From Deltaproteobacteria bacterium (GTDB lineage Bacteria; Desulfobacterota; Syntrophobacteria; Syntrophobacterales; Syntrophobacteraceae): 64,000 nucleotides of DNA. This document shows positions 18,038-25,871 of this stretch, in pieces (positions within the stretch are counted from its first letter, which is position 1; the number at the start of each line of letters is the position of its first letter). The stretch spans positions 62,001-126,000 of the forward strand of contig JAJXYD010000025.1 of the NCBI GenBank assembly GCA_021780695.1, in the 5' to 3' direction. A model generated the notes under the pieces. The model had not been told where the DNA came from. It searched no databases and saw only the letters and a program-made list of their open reading frames with translations. A program made the position numbers and the translations under genes.

Positions 18038-18587
18038 TGCCATTTACAGCGATCTAGACGATCGTATGAACAAGGCGGTCGATGCTCTGGAGTCGGAGTA
18101 TAAAAAGCTTCGAACCGGCAGGGCCGCGATTTCTCTGGTAGACGGGATAAGGGCCGACTACTACGGGACAGCGACTGCGCTCGCTCAGCTCGCAACCCTT
18201 ACCATCCCCGATCCGCGCACGATCCTAATCCAGCCATGGGATGCCTCGGCGGTGGGGGAAATCGAAAAGGCGATCTTGAAATCCGACCTCGGCCTTACGC
18301 CGATGAACGACGGCAAGGTAATCCGCATAAACATTCCACCCCTTACGGCCGAGCGACGCCGCGACCTTGTAAAAATTGTCAAAAAGCGGGCCGAGGAATC
18401 CAAGATTGCGGTACGAAACATCAGGCGCGACATTATCGAGAAGCTAAAAGAGTTCAAAAAAGACAAGAAGGTCTCCGAGGACGAGCAGTTTCGCGCGCAG
18501 GATGAAATTCAAAAAATTACCGACGATTTCGTAAAGAAGATAGACGCCCTTTTTAGCCTCAAAGAAAAGGAAATCCTGGAAACTTAG
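18030..18587 (+). CDS. frr: Ribosome-recycling factor
   Basis: 185 residues, the normal RRF length. With EF-G it splits post-termination ribosomes. Recognised by [20 protein letters not shown] (~25-45), [14 protein letters not shown] (~60-73), the [17 protein letters not shown] segment and the C-terminal long helix ending in EKEILET. The start overlaps the pyrH end, and uppS begins directly after its stop. Confidence 0.97.
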   Translation: MLDAIYSDLDDRMNKAVDALESEYKKLRTGRAAISLVDGIRADYYGTATALAQLATLTIPDPRTILIQPWDASAVGEIEKAILKSDLGLTPMNDGKVIRINIPPLTAERRRDLVKIVKKRAEESKIAVRNIRRDIIEKLKEFKKDKKVSEDEQFRAQDEIQKITDDFVKKIDALFSLKEKEILET

Positions 18588-19373
18588 ATGGAACTTGATA
18601 TGAAGCGCCTTCCGCGCCATGTGGCCATCGTAATGGACGGCAATGGGCGGTGGGCAAGGCAGAGGGTCAAAAACAGGGTTTTCGGCCATCGCAGGGGCGC
18701 AGAAGGTGTACGCACCATACTGACCTGCTGCGGGGACCTGGGGATAGGCTATCTTACGCTCTATACCTTTTCGGAGGAAAACTGGAATCGGCCGGTTGCC
18801 GAGGTAAGAGCGCTCTGGGGCCTGCTTGAAAAATTCTTGAGATCCGAGCTGCCCGAATTCCTCAAAAACCGGGTTCGTCTAAGGCATATCGGCGATAACA
18901 GCCGCATACCGCCCAAGCGCCTAAAACAACTCCTGGACGTCGAGCGTGAGACGGCCGATCTTGACGGGGTCACTTTAACCCTGGCTCTAAATTACGGGGG
19001 CAGACAGGAGATCGCCAGGGCCGCAAAACTTTTTGCCGCCGACGTCGCAAAGGGCAACTATTCAGCCGAGCAGATGTCGGCCGAGTTTTTTTCACGCTAT
19101 CTCTACGATCCGAAGCTTCCCGACCCCGATCTGGTAATAAGAACAGGCGGGGAGATAAGGGTGAGCAATTTTTTGCTCTGGCAACTCGCTTATGCCGAGT
19201 TCTATTTTACCGAGATTTTGTGGCCGGATTTCGGAAGGGATGATTTTCTCGAAGCGCTTGCCGAATTTCAGAGAAGAGAGCGGCGTTTCGGCCGTACGGG
19301 AGAACAGGTGAAAAACTCGCAGGTCCCGCCCGAAGGCTTTGCCGCCGACGATTGGCATCCCTGGGGATCATAG
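18588..19373 (+). CDS. uppS: Isoprenyl (undecaprenyl) diphosphate synthase
   Basis: 261 residues. A cis-prenyltransferase that extends farnesyl diphosphate to the C55 lipid carrier for peptidoglycan and LPS sugars. The P-loop-like MDGNGRWARQR (catalytic Asp in MDGNG, about residue 17) and the RTGGEIRVSNFLLWQLAYAEFYFTEILWPDF block are complete. The usual RTSGE reads RTGGE, a minor change. The start is either ATG 18588, immediately after the frr stop, or ATG 18600; neither has a strong ribosome site, in keeping with coupling to frr. Confidence 0.95.
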   Translation: MELDMKRLPRHVAIVMDGNGRWARQRVKNRVFGHRRGAEGVRTILTCCGDLGIGYLTLYTFSEENWNRPVAEVRALWGLLEKFLRSELPEFLKNRVRLRHIGDNSRIPPKRLKQLLDVERETADLDGVTLTLALNYGGRQEIARAAKLFAADVAKGNYSAEQMSAEFFSRYLYDPKLPDPDLVIRTGGEIRVSNFLLWQLAYAEFYFTEILWPDFGRDDFLEALAEFQRRERRFGRTGEQVKNSQVPPEGFAADDWHPWGS

Positions 19374-19415
19374 CCCGTTACATTAACAGGATTTTCATGG
19401 AGAGTTCGGCAATTG

Positions 19416-20261
19416 ATGTCTGAGACTCCGAAATCGCATTCGACGAAACTGCGCTGGATTACCGGTTTACTTCTGGGGTTACCTCTTCTGGCATGTGTTG
19501 TTTCCGGCCCCCTGTGGATAGGGCCGGCCATTGTCTGCCTTGCCGTTTCCATCGGACTTTGGGAACTGCACGGTCTGCTTTTTGACTCCCCGCTTCCATG
19601 GAAATGGAGCCTCTTATCGTTTGGGGTCGGTCTTATCTTTCCCACGCTAACTTTTGCATGGGGAATCACAGGCATTAACTGTGCTCTTATTATTTCTTTT
19701 TTTTCAGCTCTTAGCCTTATGCTGCTCCTGGCCCCGCTCGAACGAGACGAAATCGGCAGGATCGCCACGCTTTATTTTGCCTGGCTCTATGTGCCCTATC
19801 TGCTATCCTTCGTGATTCTTATCTGGGCAAAATCCAACGGAAGGTTCTGGATTTTGTTTCTTCTGGCGGTTATCGTTTCGGGGGATTCGGGGGCTTACTT
19901 TACGGGGCGAAAAGTCGGAAGCCGGAAACTCTACCCCGCGGTAAGTCCTAAAAAAACGGTTGAGGGAGCTCTTGGCGGTCTGTGTTCGAGTCTGGTTACC
20001 GGCACGGTCCTGGGGTTGATCTTTTTCAGGCAGGTTCCCCTGTGGTCCCTGTGCATTTTCAGCCTGGCGGCAGCTCTGGCCGGCCAGGTGGGCGATCTTG
20101 TCGAATCGATGATAAAAAGAAACGCGGGCAAGAAGGATTCGAGCTCGCTTTTGCCGGGCCATGGTGGTCTGCTTGACAGACTCGACTCTTTGCTTTTTGC
20201 TTTTCCGGTTTTGTGGGCGCTTTTGCAGTTAAGCGGCGCGGGCCACGCCGGCTGGTTTTAA
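19416..20261 (+). CDS. cdsA: Phosphatidate cytidylyltransferase
   Basis: 281 residues with about seven or eight hydrophobic segments; makes CDP-diacylglycerol in the inner membrane, the branch point of phospholipid synthesis. The C-terminal CDS signature is clear: GDLVESMIKRNAGKKDSSSLLPGHGGLLDRLDSL (about 223-256). It starts at ATG 19416, with an in-frame TTG directly before it, and follows uppS by 42 bp. A typical member of the uppS-cdsA-dxr-rseP order. Confidence 0.95.
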   Translation: MSETPKSHSTKLRWITGLLLGLPLLACVVSGPLWIGPAIVCLAVSIGLWELHGLLFDSPLPWKWSLLSFGVGLIFPTLTFAWGITGINCALIISFFSALSLMLLLAPLERDEIGRIATLYFAWLYVPYLLSFVILIWAKSNGRFWILFLLAVIVSGDSGAYFTGRKVGSRKLYPAVSPKKTVEGALGGLCSSLVTGTVLGLIFFRQVPLWSLCIFSLAAALAGQVGDLVESMIKRNAGKKDSSSLLPGHGGLLDRLDSLLFAFPVLWALLQLSGAGHAGWF

Positions 20262-20273
20262 CATGGCGAGAAT

Positions 20274-21461
20274 ATGACTAAAAAAAAGATTTCAATAATA
20301 GGCAGCACCGGCTCGATAGGGTGCAGTACGCTGGATGTGGTGCGCCAGTTTCCGGAGCGTTTCGAGGTCGTGGCGCTCGGGGCCGGATTTAACGTTGAGC
20401 TGCTGAGCGAGCAGATCGCGGAGTTTTGTCCGCGCATGGTTTGCGTTATCGATTCGGGCAAGGCCGAAGAGCTCGAAAAGCTGCTTTCGGGCCGGGCAAC
20501 TCGTCTGCCTCAAATACTCTACGGACAGGAAGGCTATTGCAGGGTAGCAGCCTGCGCGGAAGCCCGGATGCTCGTATCGGCCATGGTCGGTGCGGCCGGG
20601 CTTTTGCCCACTCTTGCGGCCATCGAAGCCGGAAAAGACATCGCCCTTGCAAACAAGGAGACACTGGTTGCGGCCGGTGAAATCGTTACCGAGGCCGTTC
20701 GGGCGGCCAATGTGAAGCTGCTGCCCGTAGACAGCGAGCACAGCGCAATTTTCCAGGCCCTTCAGGGCAACCACCGCGCGGCTCTGGGCAGGATCCTTCT
20801 TACGGCTTCGGGGGGCCCTTTTATCAATGCCTCCCGCGAAGAACTCCAAACGGTTACCCCCGATGCCGCCCTTCGCCATCCCAACTGGTCCATGGGGGCA
20901 AAGATTACGATCGATTCGGCCACCCTTATGAACAAGGGCCTCGAGGTGATCGAAGCCCACTGGCTCTTTGCAACCCCCGTCGATCAGATCTGCGTTCACG
21001 TCCATCCCGAAAGCATCGTCCACTCCATGGTCGAATATGTCGACGGATCGATTATCGCCCAGCTTGGCATCCCGGATATGAAAATACCCATTGCCTATGC
21101 TCTGTCTTATCCCGAGCGGCTTGTGACCACTTATCCGCGGCTTGACCTTTTCCAGGTCGGCCGACTCAATTTTTATCCGCCGGATATGGAAAAATTTCCT
21201 TGCCTCGGTCTGGCTTTCGAAGCGTGCAAAAGGGGAGCGACCATGCCGGCAGTCCTCAATGCCGCAAATGAAACCGCAGTACATGCTTTTCTAAAGAGGG
21301 CCATAGGGTTCTACGATATACCCGGAGTTATCCGGGAGGTTATGGACTGCCACAGCGCTTGCGCAAAGCCCGATCTTCAGGCTATCCTCAAAGCCGATGC
21401 ATGGGCCCGCGAGCAGGCCTGTAAAGTTATCGAGACGCGCATGGTGAAAAATAGCGCTTAA
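20274..21461 (+). CDS. dxr: 1-deoxy-D-xylulose-5-phosphate reductoisomerase
   Basis: 395 residues. Converts DXP to MEP with NADPH and a divalent metal, the committed step of the non-mevalonate isoprenoid route that supplies UppS upstream. NADPH-binding GSTGSIG at 11-17, LANKETLVAAG (~124-134), the metal/substrate segment VDSEHSAIFQ (~153-162) and SMGAKITIDSATLMNKGLE (~203-221) are all intact. It starts 13 bp after cdsA. Confidence 0.97.
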   Translation: MTKKKISIIGSTGSIGCSTLDVVRQFPERFEVVALGAGFNVELLSEQIAEFCPRMVCVIDSGKAEELEKLLSGRATRLPQILYGQEGYCRVAACAEARMLVSAMVGAAGLLPTLAAIEAGKDIALANKETLVAAGEIVTEAVRAANVKLLPVDSEHSAIFQALQGNHRAALGRILLTASGGPFINASREELQTVTPDAALRHPNWSMGAKITIDSATLMNKGLEVIEAHWLFATPVDQICVHVHPESIVHSMVEYVDGSIIAQLGIPDMKIPIAYALSYPERLVTTYPRLDLFQVGRLNFYPPDMEKFPCLGLAFEACKRGATMPAVLNAANETAVHAFLKRAIGFYDIPGVIREVMDCHSACAKPDLQAILKADAWAREQACKVIETRMVKNSA

Positions 21462-21520
21462 ATCCGGCTCGATTCTTATATTTAACCGAATCGACCTACA
21501 ATGAAGTGGAGGCGCTCTAC

Positions 21521-22627
21521 TTGCTTATAACTATAGTATCCTTTGTGCTGGTTCTAGGTGTTCTCATCCTTGTGCACGAACTGGGTCATTTCATCGTGGC
21601 CAAGCGTTGCGGGGTTACCGTACTGCGGTTTTCCCTGGGTTTTGGGCCAAGGATAGCCGGATTTACACGGGGAACCACCGAATACCGCCTCGCGCTCTTT
21701 CCCGTTGGCGGGTATGTCAAAATGCTGGGCGAGGATGAGGAGGAAGAACTGCCCCCCGATGTGGACCCAAAGACCTCGTTTGCACAGGCAAGTGTTTTTA
21801 AGCGACTTGCGATTGTCTTTGCCGGCCCGTTTTCCAACTTAATTTTTGCCATCGTCGTTTTCACCCTCATTTTTGCTTTTTCCGGTCTCCACGATTACGC
21901 ACCGATGGTTGGCTCAGTCAATGCGGGCTCACCGGCCCAAAAGGCGGGCTTAAAGAGTGGGGATACAATAGTCTCTATCAATGGAAAGCCGATAAAGACG
22001 TGGGAGCAGCTCTCCGATTCCATAGGCGCCGACGGCACGAAGCCTCTAAATCTTATCGTAAAACGCGGCAAATCGGATATTCCGGTTACCGTAACCCCTA
22101 AGATCAGCAAGGAAAAGGATCTGTTCGGCCAAGCCGTAAAGCGCCCGCTCATAGGGATTACACGGGGGGATAGGTTTATCGTCACCCATGTGAGCGCGCC
22201 CAAGGCATTCTATTATGCCCTTACAAACACCTACGGCTACAGCATGCTTTTTTTCAAGGCAGTTGTAAAAATCATAGAGAGAGTGATCCCGCTAAAGACG
22301 CTGGGAGGACCGATCCTGATCGCGCAAATGGCCGGGCAGCAGGCCAAACGAGGCTTTATCGATCTGCTTAACTTCATGGCCATTATCAGCGTGCAATTGG
22401 CGGTGCTCAATCTTTTGCCCATTCCCGTCCTGGACGGCGGCCACATTTTCTTTTTCCTGGTCGAGGCGATCATGGGAAGGCCCCTGTCGCTATCCAAGAT
22501 TGAATTCGCCCAAAAAATCGGTTTGATGGTGCTTGTCGCCCTCATGGTGGTTGTATCCTACAATGATATAATGCGGCTCAACTGGTCATCTATCGCTTCC
22601 TGGTTTGGCCACTGGTGGCCCAAATAA
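21521..22627 (+). CDS. rseP: Site-2 intramembrane zinc protease RseP
   Basis: 368 residues from TTG 21521, chosen because GGAGG lies 8 nt upstream; a GTG at 21506 in the same frame has no site. The first transmembrane helix carries HELGH (zinc ligands), followed by a single PDZ domain (about 115-185, GSPAQKAGLKSGDTIVSINGKPI), while E. coli RseP has two. The C-terminal helix has NLLPIPVLDGGH, supplying the third ligand. The enzyme cuts transmembrane regulators such as anti-sigma factors. Its place after dxr is the usual one. Confidence 0.94.
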   Translation: MLITIVSFVLVLGVLILVHELGHFIVAKRCGVTVLRFSLGFGPRIAGFTRGTTEYRLALFPVGGYVKMLGEDEEEELPPDVDPKTSFAQASVFKRLAIVFAGPFSNLIFAIVVFTLIFAFSGLHDYAPMVGSVNAGSPAQKAGLKSGDTIVSINGKPIKTWEQLSDSIGADGTKPLNLIVKRGKSDIPVTVTPKISKEKDLFGQAVKRPLIGITRGDRFIVTHVSAPKAFYYALTNTYGYSMLFFKAVVKIIERVIPLKTLGGPILIAQMAGQQAKRGFIDLLNFMAIISVQLAVLNLLPIPVLDGGHIFFFLVEAIMGRPLSLSKIEFAQKIGLMVLVALMVVVSYNDIMRLNWSSIASWFGHWWPK

Positions 22628-22636
22628 GGAAAAAGG

Positions 22637-23371
22637 GTGAAAATTCTCGCCGCCGATACCTCGACGATGTCGGGCAGCATAGCCTTGCTCGACGAGGGCA
22701 ATTTAATTGCGGAACGTACTCTTAGCTCCGGGAAAACCCATACCGGAAGGCTTCTATCCTCTATCGACGCTCTTTTAGCCGAAGCCGGCCTGGAGCTTGA
22801 AAGCATCGACGGCTTTGCCACGGCCGCGGGACCGGGAAGCTTTACCGGGCTTCGCATCGGGATGACCACGATAAAGGTGCTTGCCTGGACGCTTGTAAAA
22901 CCTTACGCATCGGTTTTAACCCTGGATGCCCTGGCCTTTCCCTTTTGCTTTTCGGCCTACCCGGTATGCGCGCTCCTAGACGCGAGAAAAGATGAAGTCT
23001 ATTTCGCCCTCTACCGGCCAGACGGCAGCGGCAGCCTGAGGGCCGAAATTCCTTGCTCTGCCCTTAGCCCTTCAGGGCTTGCGGAAAAATTGGCCCAAAG
23101 AGCCCCCGAGCCTACTGTTTTCTGCGGAGACGGATTTACCAAGTACTCAAATATTTTAAAAGAAAGGCTAGGAGAGCGTGTCATCGAGCCCGCGGGCTTT
23201 TTCCATATAATCCGTGCGGCTTCCGTGGGCGAACTTGGAAGAAGAAAATTTGCCGAGGGCCGCCACGACGACCCCAAAACGAGTGCGCCTTTTTACTTAC
23301 GGCCCTCTGAAGCTGAGATAAATTATCCTCATTTGGCGGAAAAAAGCAGTGGAAAACCGGAAATTATTTGA
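22637..23371 (+). CDS. tsaB: tRNA threonylcarbamoyladenosine protein TsaB
   Basis: 244 residues, actin-like/ASKHA fold, partner of TsaD and TsaE in making t6A37 of ANN-decoding tRNAs. The N-terminal AADTSTMSGSIAL and the ATAAGPGSFTGLRIGMTTIK segment (about 57-76) are diagnostic of TsaB; it lacks the TsaD metal motif. GTG 22637 follows AAGGAAAAAGG. The 3' end overlaps the next gene by 23 nt. Confidence 0.93.
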   Translation: MKILAADTSTMSGSIALLDEGNLIAERTLSSGKTHTGRLLSSIDALLAEAGLELESIDGFATAAGPGSFTGLRIGMTTIKVLAWTLVKPYASVLTLDALAFPFCFSAYPVCALLDARKDEVYFALYRPDGSGSLRAEIPCSALSPSGLAEKLAQRAPEPTVFCGDGFTKYSNILKERLGERVIEPAGFFHIIRAASVGELGRRKFAEGRHDDPKTSAPFYLRPSEAEINYPHLAEKSSGKPEII

Positions 23372-24002
23372 TTCAAACCGCCTCAAACGGGTTCTAAAAA
23401 GAAAGTGCGCCCCGGGCAACACGACAGCAAAGGTCCTGTGCCAGCCGGGCTTTCCTCTCTATTATATGCTTCGTAACCTGGGATGGCTAAAGAGCGAAAA
23501 GTGGTGGGCATCGCTATCTCTTCGAGCAAAGCGGGTCAATGCGATAAGGATGCTCGCCCGGAGAGGAGCGTTGTTCAGGCAAGTAAAAGAGTGGCGGCAA
23601 ATAAATAAGAACGAGCAGATTGGGGCTCCGGATGCGGCCGATAACGCGGGTGTGCCCGACTATTGCAACAAATGCGGGCTTTGCTGCGAGGTAGCCAGCG
23701 GAATGGCTGATTTCCCTTGCCCCGAACAGATGCCTCCCGGCTGGAAGCACCTCTTCTCAAACGGTCTGGGAAGAGGTCATAGATTTTGCCCCTTCCTGTG
23801 GGAGGACAACTGCTCAAGGGGAGGAATGTGTTCTATCTATCCCCTTAGATCAAATCCCTGCCGGCTTTTCGGAGCCGATGAATGCGACTTTTTCTGGAAA
23901 TCCAAAGAACCCCTGGAGCTGTCGAGCCGCACAAAAATTCTAAAGAAAGCTCGCTGGCTCACAAAGCATCTCAATTTACGTCCGGCATGGGAGCGTCCAT
24001 AA
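23349..24002 (+). CDS. YkgJ-type cysteine-cluster protein
   Basis: 217 residues, beginning with GTG 23349 inside the tsaB 3' end, so probably co-transcribed. The C-terminal half has the CxxCxxCC pattern YCNKCGLCCEVASG (about 105-118), then FCPFL, CSIYPLRSNPCRLFG and ADEC. This matches the zinc/iron-chelating cluster family (UPF0153/YkgJ), whose biochemical function is unknown. The N-terminal ~90 residues are basic and not recognised. Eleven cysteines in all make a bound metal likely. Confidence 0.72.
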   Translation: MENRKLFDSNRLKRVLKRKCAPGNTTAKVLCQPGFPLYYMLRNLGWLKSEKWWASLSLRAKRVNAIRMLARRGALFRQVKEWRQINKNEQIGAPDAADNAGVPDYCNKCGLCCEVASGMADFPCPEQMPPGWKHLFSNGLGRGHRFCPFLWEDNCSRGGMCSIYPLRSNPCRLFGADECDFFWKSKEPLELSSRTKILKKARWLTKHLNLRPAWERP

Positions 24003-24041
24003 AGCCGATCCTCCCGGAGGCCGCGAGCCGCGGGCAGGCCA

Positions 24042-25055
24042 TTAGAGCCGCGCGTGCAACCCGCTCGACCGGATGGCCTGATCTCTAGTAACCGAGGCCG
24101 AGCCGAATTCCTGGGCCCAGAAGTAGCGGTAGCCGCTTGCCGGGTTTACGGCGTCGCTTACGCCTATCTGGGTAAATTGGGACCGCATGATGTTGACGCG
24201 GTGATCCGGGCTGCTCAAAAGACATTCGAAGGCCTCTTCGGGCGTTGCGATACCAACGGCCAGATTTTCTCCGACCGCGGAGTAAGGGTAGCCGCTGTCG
24301 AAGACATTTTGGTAGAACTGTTCGCCGTTGGTCAACTCATGGGAACAACAGTTGTGAGCGGCCATGTCGGCGGCATGACGCCGCGCAGCCTCGCTTAGCT
24401 GGCTGTCGTAGGCCAGAGGCGGCAGGCCGTCGGCTTTTCTTTCAAGATTTACCAGCTCGACCATCCTTTTTGCATCCGGTGTGAGTCCGGCCGCCAGACT
24501 GCAATCCGGGCAAACCGCATTTTGCACGCTGCAATTTTTCCGGCTTCCCCTGTAGGCGTTTCTCCAGGGATAGGCGATCTGCCGAATGACATACTGTTGG
24601 GAAGCATCGGCTCTAAGGGCTTCAACGGGGCGAATCTGAACAATCGAGTCACTCAGATAGGCCGAAGCGAAAATCAGGTTGTTTCTTACGACCAGGACGA
24701 GTTTGCCCCCCAAAGGGGCCTGGATTTGACCGGTCCAGAGCATGAAGCCGTCGGGCTCCCTTTGCTGCAGGGTCTGCAAGGCCCTCATGCAGAGGTTGTC
24801 GAATAATTGGAGTTGTATCGATTTGACATTGGATAAACACATGATTTTTTGGGGGTCCAGCCGCACAATGCGCTCCCGTAGGATTTCACGGCTCGGACGG
24901 TTCTCGGGCTGCACACCGAAGACGCGCAGATTCATCGGAGACTGTGCGTAAGCCGTGGCGGCGGTATGCGAAACGAGCCCAACCGATGCGTGGACCGCAG
25001 AGGTGGGAACAAGCATGCAAAGAAGAATTGCCGCTGCGCTAAATCCCGATTTCAT
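24042..25055 (-). CDS. Secreted CAP/SCP-domain protein
   Basis: 337 residues from ATG 25055, with a perfect GGGAGGTG site, giving an N-terminal signal peptide (MKSGFSAAAILLCMLVPTSAVHA). Residues ~30-175 are a family-free region. Residues ~190-330 are a CAP domain: LVNLERKADGLPPLAYDSQLSEAARRHAADMA, then SHELTNGEQF, YSAVGENLAVG, PDHRVNIM and YRYFWAQEFGSA. The two His/Glu sites of the CAP cavity (HxxDM, SH, GEN, H) are there. An extra Cys pair region (CPDCSL) precedes the domain. Bacterial CAP proteins are secreted or envelope-bound with mostly unknown function. Convergent with the YkgJ gene. Confidence 0.85.
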   Translation of the reverse strand: MKSGFSAAAILLCMLVPTSAVHASVGLVSHTAATAYAQSPMNLRVFGVQPENRPSREILRERIVRLDPQKIMCLSNVKSIQLQLFDNLCMRALQTLQQREPDGFMLWTGQIQAPLGGKLVLVVRNNLIFASAYLSDSIVQIRPVEALRADASQQYVIRQIAYPWRNAYRGSRKNCSVQNAVCPDCSLAAGLTPDAKRMVELVNLERKADGLPPLAYDSQLSEAARRHAADMAAHNCCSHELTNGEQFYQNVFDSGYPYSAVGENLAVGIATPEEAFECLLSSPDHRVNIMRSQFTQIGVSDAVNPASGYRYFWAQEFGSASVTRDQAIRSSGLHARL

Positions 25056-25369
25056 GGTGCACCTCCCGCATTGTGACGGACGAGAGGAGGTCATCCGGCT
25101 AGTCCGGCGGACCACCTGCCGCCTTGGGTTTAAAAACCCCCTTTCGCGAAGGGAGTCAGCGGGAAATAAGGCAATCGGCATGCCTTGGCTGATGCAATAG
25201 GTTTACTGATGTCTTTAGTCAATAAAATCAAACAGGTAGGATTTCAAACAAGGAGGTGGGGCGGCCGGGTTTGCCTGGATGAATTTCAGGTACGTCATTG
25301 AAATCGAGAAATTGGTAATTGCTAATGGTAATTGGAAGTTAGAGGGGCGGATCGCTTGGCCGAACTTTT
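25056..25369 (-). promoter_or_regulatory. Hairpin-rich leader of the CAP-domain gene
   Basis: Read on the minus strand, 25060-25160 contains several short stems: CCCTT/AAGGG around TCGCG, GGGTTT/AAACCC, GGCGG/CCGCC, and CCGG/CCGG around ACTAG. The dense structure just before the ribosome site looks like a structured 5' UTR. I could not match any riboswitch consensus. The rest of the gap (25200-25369) shows nothing recognisable. Confidence 0.3.
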
Positions 25370-25588
25370 TCAGGTTCGCTTTTGGGCGAGGGTAAATATC
25401 TTTGCTCCCCGGGTCAGTGCGCCTTCGAGTCCGAGGCTAAAGCCGTTTTCGTCCTCAATGCGCATCTGTCCGCAAACAACGGCGGCATAAACGCTTTGAT
25501 CGTAGGCTATAAGGGCGTGTTTTACGTTCATCCCGCGGTAAATAGAGACTTTTCTATCGTTTACGTAGACTTCGATCCTTTCGTCCAA
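25370..25588 (-). CDS. Small uncharacterised protein, possibly beta-grasp
   Basis: 72 residues, probably from TTG 25588. The pattern of short beta strands (RIEVYVNDRKVSIYRG), one helix (VKHALIAYD), then strands ending in a GLEGALTRGAKIFTL turn resembles a small beta-grasp/ubiquitin-like fold, as in plant-type ferredoxins without their cysteines. It lacks a C-terminal GG, so it is not a sulfur carrier of the usual type. I do not recognise a named family. It is divergent from cstA, with a palindromic site between them. Confidence 0.55.
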   Translation of the reverse strand: MDERIEVYVNDRKVSIYRGMNVKHALIAYDQSVYAAVVCGQMRIEDENGFSLGLEGALTRGAKIFTLAQKRT

Positions 25589-25749
25589 TCAGATCCATCT
25601 TTCTGCGGTTAGCTCCTTAAAACCGGCCGGAAGGGGGCTGCCGCTCAAAAGAACCCTTATGAAGGGGTAGCTGCACCGGAGTACCCTCGCCTGCCCGGGG
25701 CCCTCCCCAGTGGGATTATATTGGCTAATTTATGTATTCCTTAGTAAGC

Positions 25750-25771
25750 TTGATAAATTAAGAACTATCAA
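25750..25771. promoter_or_regulatory. Inverted repeat in the cstA upstream region
   Basis: TTGATA (25750-25755) and TATCAA (25766-25771) form a perfect dyad with a 10-bp AT-rich spacer, 101 bp before the cstA start. It could be a regulator site or overlap a promoter. No clear -35/-10 pair was fixed. Confidence 0.3.
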
Positions 25772-25871
25772 CAATAGCGCAAGAGATGTAAAATAGTTCG
25801 ATTTTAAACGTATTCACCGAACGTGGGGGCGGATCGTTTTTCGACTTGACCAATCGCAGAAGGGGGGATTT

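Noticed and set aside
20292..21284. A 330-codon minus-strand frame opposite dxr
   Set aside because: Antisense shadow of dxr; composition and lack of motifs argue against a gene.
25056..25200. Possible c-di-GMP riboswitch upstream of the CAP-domain gene
   Set aside because: The conserved ACGCAAAGCC and GGGCAAACC segments of the aptamer are absent; only generic hairpins remain.
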